Positions 1-6,075 of a stretch of 12,784 nucleotides of DNA are shown here, in pieces. The position numbers and the translations under genes were made by a program. Origin of the DNA: Scatosoma sp045588185 (lineage in GTDB: Bacteria; Bacillota; Clostridia; Christensenellales; Borkfalkiaceae); assembly GCA_045588185.1 (NCBI GenBank), contig JAZNDR010000044.1:1-12784 (forward strand), in the 5' to 3' direction. Position 1 is the stretch's first letter. Every line of letters starts with the position of its first letter. A model generated the notes under the pieces. That model did not search any database, was not told the origin of the DNA, and saw only the letters and a list, made by a program, of their open reading frames with translations.

Positions 1-84
1 AGGAGACGTGGCAAGGACTTTTCCCTGTACGCCTTTGTCTTTACCGGCAATTACAAGTACGTTATCATTTACTTTTACGTTCAT
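1..84 (-). CDS. rplX: 50S ribosomal protein L24, 5' part only (cut by window edge)
   Basis: Only the first 28 codons are inside the window; the rest lies beyond the left edge. The visible protein starts MNVKVNDNVLVIAGKDKGVQ and continues GKVLATSP. This matches the KOW-type SH3 fold at the start of L24, whose signature is a V-x-V-I-x-G-x-x-K-G-x-x-G-K-V pattern. L24 is an assembly initiator of the 50S subunit and binds the 5' region of 23S rRNA near the exit tunnel. The start is an ATG with an AGGAGGA ribosome binding site 6 bases upstream. It follows rplN after 21 bases, the usual spc-operon order, so it is surely co-transcribed with the genes upstream. The length cannot be compared with the family because the 3' part is missing. 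Confidence 0.95.
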   Translation of the reverse strand, partial: MNVKVNDNVLVIAGKDKGVQGKVLATSP

Positions 85-105
85 TGTTTTAGTCCTCCTG
101 ACAAA

Positions 106-474
106 TTACAGAACTTCGGGAGCAAGGGAGATAATCTTCATGTAGTCCTTATCTCTCAATTCTCTCGCGATCGGCCCAAAGATACGGGTACCCTTGGGTT
201 GCTTTTGGTTGTCGATGATGACGGCTGCGTTTTCGTCGAATTTAACGAACGTACCGTCAGCACGTCTGATTCCTTTTGCGCTTCTTACGATAACCGCTTT
301 CACAACGTCGCCCTTCTTAACCGCGCCACCGGGGGTTGCGGTTTTAACGGACGCTACGATTACGTCGCCGATGTTACCGGTCTTACGGAAGGAGCCGCCT
401 AATACTCTGATGCACATAAGCTCTTTTGCGCCGCTGTTATCAGCTGCTTTGAGTCTCGATTGAGGCTGTATCAT
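106..474 (-). CDS. rplN: 50S ribosomal protein L14
   Basis: The 122-residue product has the normal length for bacterial L14 and matches it end to end. Recognisable blocks are an N-terminal MIQPQSRLKAADNSGAKE, a central PGGAVKKGDVVKAVIVR (about 49-65), FDENAAVI (about 79-86), and a C-terminal GTRIFGPIAREL block ending ISLAPEVL. L14 is a five-stranded beta-barrel protein that sits at the subunit interface, helps form bridges to 16S rRNA, and is the docking site for the silencing factor RsfS in many bacteria. The ATG start has an AAGGAGG ribosome binding site about 10 bases upstream. It lies 19 bases after rpsQ and 21 bases before rplX, with no internal promoter visible. Nothing is odd about the gene. 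Confidence 0.98.
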   Translation of the reverse strand: MIQPQSRLKAADNSGAKELMCIRVLGGSFRKTGNIGDVIVASVKTATPGGAVKKGDVVKAVIVRSAKGIRRADGTFVKFDENAAVIIDNQKQPKGTRIFGPIARELRDKDYMKIISLAPEVL

Positions 475-493
475 AACTTTCTACCCTCCTTGA

Positions 494-748
494 TTACTTC
501 GCCTTCTCAACGATTTCCGCTACGCGCCAGTTTTTATCCTTGCTGAGCTTTCTCGTTTCGACGATTCTTACCGTATCGCCAACGCCGCACTCGTTGTTTT
601 CGTCGTGCGCCTTGATACGTTTACTTTTCGTGATGGTTTTCTTGTAGAGCGGATGCTTGCTCTTGTCGCTGATAAGAACAACGACCGTCTTATCCATTTT
701 ATCGGATACAACAAGACCGACTCTTTCTTTTCTCAAATTTCTTTCCAT
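494..748 (-). CDS. rpsQ: 30S ribosomal protein S17
   Basis: This 84-residue OB-fold protein is typical S17 in length and sequence. The N-terminal half carries RKERVGLVVSDKMDKTVVV (about 6-24), followed by HPLYKKTITKSKRIKAHDE (about 32-50), the extended loop that reaches into 16S rRNA. It ends with the GDTVRI and RPLS-like RKLSKDK blocks. S17 is a primary binding protein of the 5' domain of 16S rRNA and acts early in 30S assembly. The ATG start is preceded by GGAGGAC. It begins 18 bases after the end of rpmC and 19 bases before rplN. The order rpmC-rpsQ-rplN is the classical junction between the S10 and spc gene groups, here with no promoter or terminator in between. Confidence 0.98.
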   Translation of the reverse strand: MERNLRKERVGLVVSDKMDKTVVVLISDKSKHPLYKKTITKSKRIKAHDENNECGVGDTVRIVETRKLSKDKNWRVAEIVEKAK

Positions 749-766
749 AATTGCTGTCCTCCGATG

Positions 767-961
767 TTACGCTTTGAGCTCTCTCGCACGGATTTCCGTG
801 TTTACGCGAGCGATATCTCTCTTGCAGGTTCTGATGGAAACGGGGTTGTCAAGCTGACCGGACGCCAAACGGAAACGAAGGTTGAAAAGTTCACTTTTGA
901 GTTCCGCAAGCTTTGCTACAAGCTCTTCGCTCGTCATTTCTTTTACTTCTTTCGCTTTCAT
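767..961 (-). CDS. rpmC: 50S ribosomal protein L29
   Basis: This short, helical, charged protein of 64 residues has the normal length for L29. The pattern EEL-x5-L-x-ELKSELFNLRF (about 12-31) followed by ASGQLDNP and a C-terminal RDIARVNTEIRARE is the L29 helical hairpin. L29 lies at the exit of the 50S peptide tunnel next to L23 and contributes to the docking surface for trigger factor and the signal recognition particle. The start codon overlaps the rplP stop codon by one base (TAATG). The ribosome binding site GGTGA therefore lies inside the last codons of rplP, which implies translational coupling. The downstream rpsQ follows after 18 bases. Confidence 0.97.
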   Translation of the reverse strand: MKAKEVKEMTSEELVAKLAELKSELFNLRFRLASGQLDNPVSIRTCKRDIARVNTEIRARELKA

Positions 962-1410
962 TATTGTTCACCGCCTTCTGCCGTTTCGGTTGCTTCCGCA
1001 ACGACTTCTTTCTTCACAAACTTACATTTTACGGGAAGCTTGTGCGCCGCAAGACGCATTGCTTCTCTTGCTACATCTTCGCTTACGCCTGCCATTTCGA
1101 ACATAACGCGGCCGGGTTTAACAACCGCTACCCAGTATTCTACCGAACCTTTACCGGAACCCATACGCGTTTCCGCAGGTTTCTTCGTGATAGGCTTGTG
1201 GGGGAAGATGTCGATCCAAACTTTACCGCCACGCTTGATGAATCTCGTCATTGCGATACGGGCTGCTTCGATCTGGTTGGATTTAATCCAGCCGAGTTCT
1301 TCGGATACGAGGCCGTATTCGCCGTATGCGATTACGTTACCCTTCGTAGCCTTACCTTTCATCGTGCCACGATGCTGTCTACGTCTTTTTACTCTTTTGG
1401 GAATTAACAT
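961..1410 (-). CDS. rplP: 50S ribosomal protein L16
   Basis: L16 is an essential late-assembly protein next to the A-site tRNA in the 50S subunit. The start chosen gives MLIPKRVKRRRQHRG, the invariant L16 N-terminus; an upstream in-frame extension to 1479 would add residues unlike L16 and would run into rpsC. Signatures are AYGEYGL (about 28-34), RGGKVWI (60-66) and RMGSGKGSVEYWVAV (82-96), the last being the loop with the arginine that is hydroxylated in some bacteria. The protein is 149 residues; the L16 core ends near residue 134 and is followed by an acidic tail ending TAEGGEQ. That tail is shared with the S3 C-terminus just upstream and encodes the ribosome binding site of rpmC. Both ends are TAATG overlaps, with rpsC upstream and rpmC downstream. 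Confidence 0.97.
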   Translation of the reverse strand: MLIPKRVKRRRQHRGTMKGKATKGNVIAYGEYGLVSEELGWIKSNQIEAARIAMTRFIKRGGKVWIDIFPHKPITKKPAETRMGSGKGSVEYWVAVVKPGRVMFEMAGVSEDVAREAMRLAAHKLPVKCKFVKKEVVAEATETAEGGEQ

Positions 1411-2078
1411 TACTGTTCGCCTCCTTCTGCAACGGGCTTCTTCGCAGCTTTGATCACTTCGCCCTTGTAGATCCAGCACTTAACGCCGATCATACCGAAG
1501 GTCGTGTGCGCTTCCGCAAACCCGTAATCGATATCCGCACGAAGCGTTTGAAGGGGAATAGAACCTTCGTGATAATGTTCGCTTCTTGCAATTTCAGCAC
1601 CGTCAAGACGGCCGCTGACCATCATCTTGATACCCTTAACGCCCGCTCTCATCGAACGGCCGATTGCCTGCTTCATGCAGCGTCTGAACGACATACGCTT
1701 TTCAAGCTGTGCCGCAACGCCTTCCGCTACGAGCTGTGCGTCGCAGTCGGGCTTTCTCACTTCCGTGATGTTGATGCTAACCGCTTTGCCGTTCGTAAGC
1801 TTTGCAAGCTCTTTCTTGATAACTTCTACTTCTGCGCCGCCTTTACCGATGATGACGCCGGGACGAGCCGTGTAAATGGTTACAACGATTCTCGCTGCCG
1901 CTCTCTCGATAAGGATTTTGCTTACCGCAGCCGCATAGTACTTCTTTTTAAGGAAAGTACGGATTACGTTATCTTCTTTGAGGAATTTGGAGAATTCTTT
2001 TTTGTCTGCATACCAAGTGGTATTCCAATCAGCGATAACGCCGACTCTTAAACCGTGAGGATTAACTTTCTGTCCCAT
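1410..2078 (-). CDS. rpsC: 30S ribosomal protein S3
   Basis: The 222-residue product is full-length bacterial S3, a 30S head protein at the mRNA entry tunnel with RNA-helicase activity together with S4 and S5. It opens with MGQKVNPHGLRVGV. The type II KH domain covers roughly residues 40-110 and shows the GxxG loop as GKGG (78-81) after ARPGVII. The C-terminal domain has SGRLDGAEIARSEHY (155-169) and the DYGFAEA-x-TTFG-x-IGVK block (184-200). The ATG is 2 bases downstream of the rplV stop, and its ribosome binding site (GGAAGGAG) lies in the last codons of rplV. At the other end the stop overlaps the rplP start (TAATG). The tail ends VAEGGEQ because those codons carry a perfect AAGGAGG ribosome binding site for rplP. 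Confidence 0.98.
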   Translation of the reverse strand: MGQKVNPHGLRVGVIADWNTTWYADKKEFSKFLKEDNVIRTFLKKKYYAAAVSKILIERAAARIVVTIYTARPGVIIGKGGAEVEVIKKELAKLTNGKAVSINITEVRKPDCDAQLVAEGVAAQLEKRMSFRRCMKQAIGRSMRAGVKGIKMMVSGRLDGAEIARSEHYHEGSIPLQTLRADIDYGFAEAHTTFGMIGVKCWIYKGEVIKAAKKPVAEGGEQ

Positions 2079-2080
2079 TG

Positions 2081-2482
2081 TTATACTTCTCCTTCCAATT
2101 TCTTAACGTCCAAAATGACGGTGATGTGGCTCGTTCTCTTTAAGATCGCGTGGCCTCTGCCTTTGGATACGGGCTGCATTCTCTTTAACATCTGTCCGCC
2201 GTCTGCGAAACATTCCGCAACGTACAGATCGTTTCTGTCCATACCCATATTGTGCTCTGCGTTTGCCGCAGCCGACATAAGCACTTTCTTTACCGCAAGC
2301 GCGCTTCCGTTTACGCTGTAATCGAGAATCGCTTTTGCTTCTTTATAGCTCTTTCCGCGAATCAAAGCAAGAACGGTTCTTACTTTGTAAGGGGAAACTC
2401 TGATATATTTAGCGACTGCGTAAGGGCGTTTTTCTCTTCTTTCTTCAACCCTTGCCGTCTTCTTCTTCATATTCGTTGCCAT
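2081..2482 (-). CDS. rplV: 50S ribosomal protein L22
   Basis: L22 lines the nascent-peptide tunnel and is the site of some macrolide-resistance changes in other bacteria. The 133-residue product has the core motif AVAKYIRVSPYKVR (22-35), then LIRGKSYKEA (40-49), SAAANAEHN (70-78) and the long beta-hairpin segment with KRMQPVSKGRGHAI (100-113), which reaches the tunnel constriction. About 20 basic residues precede the usual L22 start. An ATG with AAGGAG just upstream supports this longer start, which leaves 13 bases to the rpsS stop. The last codons (LEGEV) contain the ribosome binding site for rpsC. I see no deviation in the hairpin that I could tie to drug resistance. Confidence 0.97.
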   Translation of the reverse strand: MATNMKKKTARVEERREKRPYAVAKYIRVSPYKVRTVLALIRGKSYKEAKAILDYSVNGSALAVKKVLMSAAANAEHNMGMDRNDLYVAECFADGGQMLKRMQPVSKGRGHAILKRTSHITVILDVKKLEGEV

Positions 2483-2495
2483 TTATCTATTCTCC

Positions 2496-2774
2496 TTATT
2501 TACCCGGGCTAGTCGTTTTCGCGGTGTGACCGTGGAACGTTGTGGTGGGAGCAAACTCACCGAGCTTGCAGCCGATCATATCTTCCGTTACGTATACGGG
2601 CACGTGTTTACGACCGTCGTATACCGCAATCGTGTGTCCAACGAAATCGGGGAAAATGGTAGACGCTCTCGACCAAGTTTTGATAACTTTCTTTTCGTTC
2701 GATTCGTTCATCGCCTGAATTCTGCTCAAAAGCTTGGCTTCAACGTAAGGTCCTTTCTTAACGCTTCTTGACAT
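2496..2774 (-). CDS. rpsS: 30S ribosomal protein S19
   Basis: The 92-residue product is typical S19. It begins MSRSVKKGPYVE, carries KTWSRASTIFPDFVGHTIAV (33-52), then DGRKHVPVYVTEDMIGCKLGEF (54-75), and closes with TTTFHGHTAK. S19 forms a complex with S13 in the head of the 30S subunit and contacts the A-site finger of 23S rRNA. The ATG is preceded by a GGAGGA ribosome binding site. Gaps are 15 bases from rplB and 13 bases to rplV, consistent with a single transcript. Nothing unusual is visible. Confidence 0.98.
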   Translation of the reverse strand: MSRSVKKGPYVEAKLLSRIQAMNESNEKKVIKTWSRASTIFPDFVGHTIAVYDGRKHVPVYVTEDMIGCKLGEFAPTTTFHGHTAKTTSPGK

Positions 2775-2789
2775 TTTTCAATCCTCCGA

Positions 2790-3620
2790 TTAGTTTATTC
2801 TCTTAAGAATGAACTTGTTGGTTGCATTCTTCTTCTTTCTCGTCTTGTAACCGAGAGCGGGCTTACCCCAAGGCGTCAACGGGCCTGCGTGGCCGATAGG
2901 AGACTTACCTTCACCACCGCCGTGAGGGTGGTCAACGGGGTTCATAACCGAACCTCTAACTTCCGGTCTTAAACCGAGATATCTTGCCTTACCTGCTTTA
3001 CCCAAGGAAACGAGCTCGTGGTCTACGTTGCCGACCTGACCGATGGTCGCGCGGCACTTCAAGAGCACGTATCTCATTTCGCCGCTCGGCATACGGATCG
3101 TAGCGTATTTGCCTTCGACTGCCATGATCTGCGCGGAGATACCTGCGCTTCTTGCGATCTGACCGCCCTTACCGGGGGTAAGCTCGATGTTGTGTACCAT
3201 CGTACCGACGGGGATATTTTCAAGGGGAAGCGCGTTGCCGACTTTGATGTCTGCGTTTACGCCGCTCATAACCTTGTCCCCTACGTTCAGACCAACGGGA
3301 GCAAGGATATAGCTCTTAACGCCGTCTGCGTATACGAGGAGCGCGATGTGTGCGCTTCTGTTGGGGTCATACTGAATGCTCTTAACCGTTGCGGGAATAT
3401 CGTCCTTGATTCTCTTGAAGTCGATGATACGATATTTTCTGCGGTTACCGCCGCCGATGTGTCTGGTGGTGATTCTGCCCATGTTGTTACGGCCGCCGCT
3501 GTGGCGTTGGTCGTGCATCAAAGATTTTTCGGGCTTAGCACCTGCCGTAAGATCGTCGTTCGTCAAAACCGTTACGAAACGGCGACCTGCGGAAGTGGGT
3601 TTATACGTTTTAATAGCCAT
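2790..3620 (-). CDS. rplB: 50S ribosomal protein L2
   Basis: L2 is one of the most conserved ribosomal proteins. It is needed for subunit association, tRNA binding and peptidyl-transferase activity. The 276 residues match the family's usual length. The N-terminal OB-fold carries SGGRNNMGRITTRHIGGG (41-58) and RKYRIIDFKR. The SH3-like domain has the LTPGKGGQIARSAG block (147-160), and the C-terminal extension has MNPVDHPHGGGEG (226-238) and WGKPALGYKTRKKK (251-264). H231 aligns with the histidine known to be essential in Escherichia coli L2 (H229). The ATG is preceded by AGGAGG, and the gene starts 19 bases after rplW. Confidence 0.99.
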   Translation of the reverse strand: MAIKTYKPTSAGRRFVTVLTNDDLTAGAKPEKSLMHDQRHSGGRNNMGRITTRHIGGGNRRKYRIIDFKRIKDDIPATVKSIQYDPNRSAHIALLVYADGVKSYILAPVGLNVGDKVMSGVNADIKVGNALPLENIPVGTMVHNIELTPGKGGQIARSAGISAQIMAVEGKYATIRMPSGEMRYVLLKCRATIGQVGNVDHELVSLGKAGKARYLGLRPEVRGSVMNPVDHPHGGGEGKSPIGHAGPLTPWGKPALGYKTRKKKNATNKFILKRIN

Positions 3621-3639
3621 TTTCTAACTTCCTCCTAAA

Positions 3640-3930
3640 TTAGGTAAGCGATTCGAAGAATTCGATAGCCTTGCTATCTTCCTTCAAAGTAACGATCGCT
3701 TTCTTACGGTCGGGAGTGTAACCTTCGTTTCTGCCCATTCTTTTGAGCTTACCTTTACAGGTAATCGTGTTCACCTTCGCAACCTTCACGCCGAATACTT
3801 TTTCGACTGCCAATTTGATCTGGGTTTTGTTTGCGTCCTTCTTAACGTAGAACGTGTATTTTTTAGACGCGATACCGTCGTAACCTTTTTCGGTCAAAAC
3901 GGGCTTAATGATAATATCCTCTGCAAACAT
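3640..3930 (-). CDS. rplW: 50S ribosomal protein L23
   Basis: The 96-residue product matches bacterial L23, the main docking protein for trigger factor and the signal recognition particle at the peptide tunnel exit. Visible signatures are IIIKPVLTEKGYDG (6-19), YTFYVKKDANKTQIKLAVEK (25-44), then VFGVKVAKVNTI and the GRNEGYTPDRKKAIVTL block. The start codon overlaps the rplD stop by one base (TAATG), with an AGGAGG ribosome binding site in the last rplD codons, so L4 and L23 are likely translationally coupled. It ends 19 bases before rplB. Confidence 0.98.
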   Translation of the reverse strand: MFAEDIIIKPVLTEKGYDGIASKKYTFYVKKDANKTQIKLAVEKVFGVKVAKVNTITCKGKLKRMGRNEGYTPDRKKAIVTLKEDSKAIEFFESLT

Positions 3931-4550
3931 TACGCGTTTACCTCCTGGAATTTCTCAACCGCAGCCTTCGTCATAACCACTTTCGCGTTTGCAACTACTT
4001 CGTAGGTGCTAAGCTGTGCAAGGGGCAACGTGGAAAGCTTGGGAAGGTTCGCCGCCGCGCGGATTACGTTTACGTCGTCGTTATCCATAACCACAAGCGC
4101 CTTGTTAAGACCGAGCGCCTTTGCGAACGCCGCCATCTCTTTGGTCTTGGGTGCGGACACTTTCAGCTCGTCCACAACGATGAATTCGCCGTCTGCAACC
4201 TTCTTGGAAAGCGCGGACAAAAGAGCCGCTTTCTTTGCCTTGTCGTTCATCTTCTTCGAGAAGTCACGGGACTTGGGTGCGAACACTACGCCGCCCTTGA
4301 TCCACTGCGGAGCGCGAATGGAGCCCTGACGAGCACGACCCGTACCCTTTTGTCTCCAAGGCTTGATACCGCCGCCGCGAACTTCCGTTCTCGTGAGGGT
4401 GGATTTGGTTCCCTGTCTTTCGTTTGCAAGACGGGTAACGACTGCCTGATGAATCAAAGATTCTTTATATTCGACGCCGAACACGTTATCGTTCAATTCG
4501 ATTTCGCCGACTTCTGCGCCGCTCATATTTAATACTTTAATAGCCGCCAT
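3930..4550 (-). CDS. rplD: 50S ribosomal protein L4
   Basis: The 206-residue product has the normal L4 length. The conserved loop that extends into the peptide tunnel is clear at about 46-95: QGTKSTLTRTEVRGGG, then KPWRQKGTGRARQGS and RAPQWIKGG. After it come the globular fold segments FAPKSRDFSKK and the C-terminal half with LSTLPLAQLSTYEVV. In E. coli L4 also represses its own S10 operon by binding the rpsJ leader. Whether that happens here is unknown, but this operon also has a long structured leader. The start is ATG with AAGGAGAG upstream; the gap from rplC is 15 bases. Its last codons hold the rplW ribosome binding site. Confidence 0.98.
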   Translation of the reverse strand: MAAIKVLNMSGAEVGEIELNDNVFGVEYKESLIHQAVVTRLANERQGTKSTLTRTEVRGGGIKPWRQKGTGRARQGSIRAPQWIKGGVVFAPKSRDFSKKMNDKAKKAALLSALSKKVADGEFIVVDELKVSAPKTKEMAAFAKALGLNKALVVMDNDDVNVIRAAANLPKLSTLPLAQLSTYEVVANAKVVMTKAAVEKFQEVNA

Positions 4551-4565
4551 TGTCTGTCACTCTCC

Positions 4566-5201
4566 TTATTTGCTCTTCACGCTGTCCGATACGGTAACGA
4601 TGCTGCCTTTCGGACCGGGGATTGCACCCTTGATGAGGATCGCGTTTCTGTTCAGATCAACCTTAACGACTTCAAGGTTCTGAATGGTAACGTTTTCCAC
4701 ACCGTACTGACCTGCGAGGTGCTTGTTCTTGAACACTCTCGAAGGGGAGCTGATAGGACCCATAGAACCGGGCTCTCTGTGTACGGGGCCGGTACCGTGC
4801 GTCATTTTCAGTCTCTGTTGATTCCATCTCTTGATAACGCCGGTGAAACCGTGACCTTTCGTCACGCCCGATACGTCTACCTTGTCGCCTGCCGCAAACA
4901 CGTCTGCTTTGAGCTCCGTGCCAACCGTGTAGGTTTCTGCGTTAGCAACTCTGATTTCTTTCAAGACTTTATGGGGTTTAACGCCTGCTTTCTTGAACTG
5001 TCCGAGCTCGGGCTTCGTAAGCGCCTTTTCGCTCGTTTCGATAAAGCCGAGCTTCAACGCGGCGTAACCGTCGTTTTCTACCGTCTTTACCTGAACTACG
5101 GGGCAGGGACCTGCCTCAACTACCGTAACGGGGATCAACTTCCCGTCTTCTGCAAAGATTTGGGTCATACCAACTTTGCGACCGATGATTGCTTTATTCA
5201 T
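4566..5201 (-). CDS. rplC: 50S ribosomal protein L3
   Basis: L3 is an early assembly protein whose long loop approaches the peptidyl-transferase centre. The 211-residue product has MNKAIIGRKVGMTQIF (1-16), VSGVTKGHGFTGVIKRW (110-126) and the central loop THGTGPVHREPGSMGP (134-149) with SRVFKNKHLAGQYG (154-167). It ends with VDLNRNAILIKGAIPGPKGS. The ATG has an AAGGAG ribosome binding site 12 bases upstream, slightly long. It follows rpsJ after 77 bases, the largest gap within this operon. Confidence 0.98.
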   Translation of the reverse strand: MNKAIIGRKVGMTQIFAEDGKLIPVTVVEAGPCPVVQVKTVENDGYAALKLGFIETSEKALTKPELGQFKKAGVKPHKVLKEIRVANAETYTVGTELKADVFAAGDKVDVSGVTKGHGFTGVIKRWNQQRLKMTHGTGPVHREPGSMGPISSPSRVFKNKHLAGQYGVENVTIQNLEVVKVDLNRNAILIKGAIPGPKGSIVTVSDSVKSK

Positions 5202-5278
5202 TGATAAAGTTCACTCCTTAAAATTTTTTTATTTTCGAATACCTTTGAAAGTATTTCTCGGTGATTTTGGATTGCCTA
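5202..5278 (-). other. rpsJ-rplC intergenic gap with weak hairpin
   Basis: This AT-rich 77-base gap is several times longer than any other gap in the operon. On the coding strand it contains an imperfect AT-rich inverted repeat (5237-5256, arms AATAC/GTATT), followed by an A-rich stretch and then the rplC ribosome binding site. There is no U-run after the hairpin, so it is not a typical terminator. A role in RNA processing or in adjusting rplC translation is possible but not shown. Confidence 0.4.
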
Positions 5279-5578
5279 TCAAAGCTTGATCTTGATATCC
5301 ACACCTGCGGGGAGGTGAATGGAATCGAGCAGCTTCGCGTTGGGCGAATAAATGTCGATGATTCTCTTGTACGTTCTCATTTCGAACTGTTCGCGGGAAT
5401 CCTTATATTTGTGCGGGGAACGAAGAATCGTAATGATTTCTCTTTCGGTAGGAAGAGGAATAGGTCCGGAGATCTTTGCTCCGCTCTTCTTCATCGTTTC
5501 TACGATGCGGCTTGCCGCTTCGTCTACGAGTTCGTGGTCGTACGCCGCTAACTTGATTCTGATTTTCTGTACTGCCAT
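5279..5578 (-). CDS. rpsJ: 30S ribosomal protein S10 (first gene of the operon)
   Basis: The 99-residue product is close to the usual S10 length of about 100. Diagnostic blocks are KIRIKLAAYDHELVDEA (5-21), SGPIPLPTEREIITILRSPH (37-56), KDSREQFEMRT (59-69) and KRIIDI. S10 sits in the 30S head and, as NusE, also takes part in transcription antitermination with NusB. The ATG start has an AAGGAG ribosome binding site about 10 bases upstream. It is the promoter-proximal gene of a run of at least 13 ribosomal genes, behind a promoter at 5832-5860 and a structured leader of about 247 nt. It ends in TGA, while the other ribosomal genes here use TAA. Confidence 0.98.
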   Translation of the reverse strand: MAVQKIRIKLAAYDHELVDEAASRIVETMKKSGAKISGPIPLPTEREIITILRSPHKYKDSREQFEMRTYKRIIDIYSPNAKLLDSIHLPAGVDIKIKL

Positions 5579-5825
5579 TTTTGTGTTACTCCTTTTACTG
5601 TTTATACTAACGATTTATTTGCTGTATCAACTCACCCGTGTGTATCGAGGCACTCCGCAAAATAAAAACACTCATTATTTTTCCGAGCGTTCTTACGCAA
5701 AGCCTCGGTTAGTCGCAGGAGTCGAGCCCCCACTTTTGTCAACGGAAATTATCTGTCGGGGCGGCTTTTAGCCCCAAATTTCAGTAACTTCCCGCATCAA
5801 CCCATACACCGCGTTTTTACACAGC
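5579..5825 (-). promoter_or_regulatory. Structured 5' leader of the rpsJ (S10) operon
   Basis: The region between the predicted start point of transcription (about 5825) and the rpsJ start codon has no convincing reading frame on the coding strand. It has several GC-rich complementary segments that stand out from the AT-rich surroundings. A stem-loop at 5758-5775 pairs GGGGC with GCCCC-type arms around a TAAAA loop. The 5758-5762 arm can instead pair with 5726-5730. A second stem-loop at 5683-5708 pairs 4+4 bp around an AAGA loop with a 6-base bulge, and its 5702-5708 arm can instead pair fully (6 bp) with 5646-5651. These exclusive pairings suggest a regulatory leader, as known for S10 operons elsewhere, but the ligand is not evident. 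The last part contains the AAGGAG site for rpsJ. Confidence 0.55.
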
Positions 5826-5831
5826 CTATTT

Positions 5832-5860
5832 ATAATACCAAATTTACAAGCCCCTGTCAA
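5832..5860 (-). promoter_or_regulatory. Sigma-A/sigma-70 promoter of the S10-spc operon
   Basis: On the minus strand a perfect -35 TTGACA (5855-5860) is separated by 17 bases from a -10 TATTAT (5832-5837). The 60 bases upstream of the -35 are rich in A and T tracts, which could act as an UP element, as is common for ribosomal operons. Predicted initiation is near 5825. Confidence 0.88.
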
Positions 5861-6026
5861 GCGTTTGAACGAAAGTTTTTAAAATTTTTTTAACTTTTTT
5901 TGGAAAATAGGAATATTTCGAAAAAAGTCTGTTTTTTCGCCTTGATTATTGCCTTTTAGAGCTTATTTTATACCTTTTACTTCCTTATTTATATATACGC
6001 GTACGCGCACACGCGCCTATAAGCCG
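5861..6026. other. Non-coding AT-rich spacer upstream of the S10 promoter
   Basis: This spacer lies between the HAD-gene terminator and the S10 promoter and contains no plausible gene. It holds A/T tracts next to the -35 element, a copy of the box TTTTCCAAA (minus strand, 5899-5907), a perfect 8-bp A/T-rich inverted repeat (5919-5939, arms CGAAAAAA/TTTTTTCG, loop of 5), and an alternating purine-pyrimidine tract (5990-6016) that includes the 10-bp palindrome CGCGTACGCG. The inverted repeat ends in a T6 run on both strands and may add weak termination. Confidence 0.6.
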
Positions 6027-6067
6027 TAAAAAATGCGCAATTTCCTTTTCGAAAGGAAATTGCGCAT
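6027..6067 (-). terminator. Strong intrinsic terminator of the typA-HAD-HAD operon
   Basis: A perfect 16-bp inverted repeat (arms 6033-6048 and 6052-6067) with a 3-base loop starts 8 bases beyond the stop codon of the last HAD gene. On the minus strand it is followed directly by six T residues. This insulates the ribosomal operon from read-through of the upstream genes. The plus strand has a looser T-rich stretch after the stem, so weak bidirectional action is possible. Confidence 0.92.
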
Positions 6068-6075
6068 CAAAAATT

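Noticed and set aside
605..1453. A 282-codon open frame on the plus strand opposite rpsQ, rpmC and rplP.
   Set aside because: It crosses three well-supported ribosomal genes on the other strand and has low-complexity Phe/Ser/Leu-rich content, so it is a shadow.
1627..1875. Small plus-strand open frames opposite rpsC and the other ribosomal genes.
   Set aside because: They have no ribosome binding sites or family features and lie antisense to essential genes under strong constraint.
5660..5708. A possible transcription attenuator: the 5683-5708 stem-loop followed by a U-rich stretch.
   Set aside because: The U-rich stretch begins about 14 bases after the stem rather than directly, so it is not a canonical intrinsic terminator. 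I kept it only as part of the leader structure.
5708..5735. A T-arm-like stretch (GCTCGACTCC on the minus strand) suggesting a tRNA or tmRNA end.
   Set aside because: No anticodon arm, D arm or acceptor stem can be assembled around it, and its arms do not form a proper 5-bp T stem. I treat it as part of the rpsJ leader.
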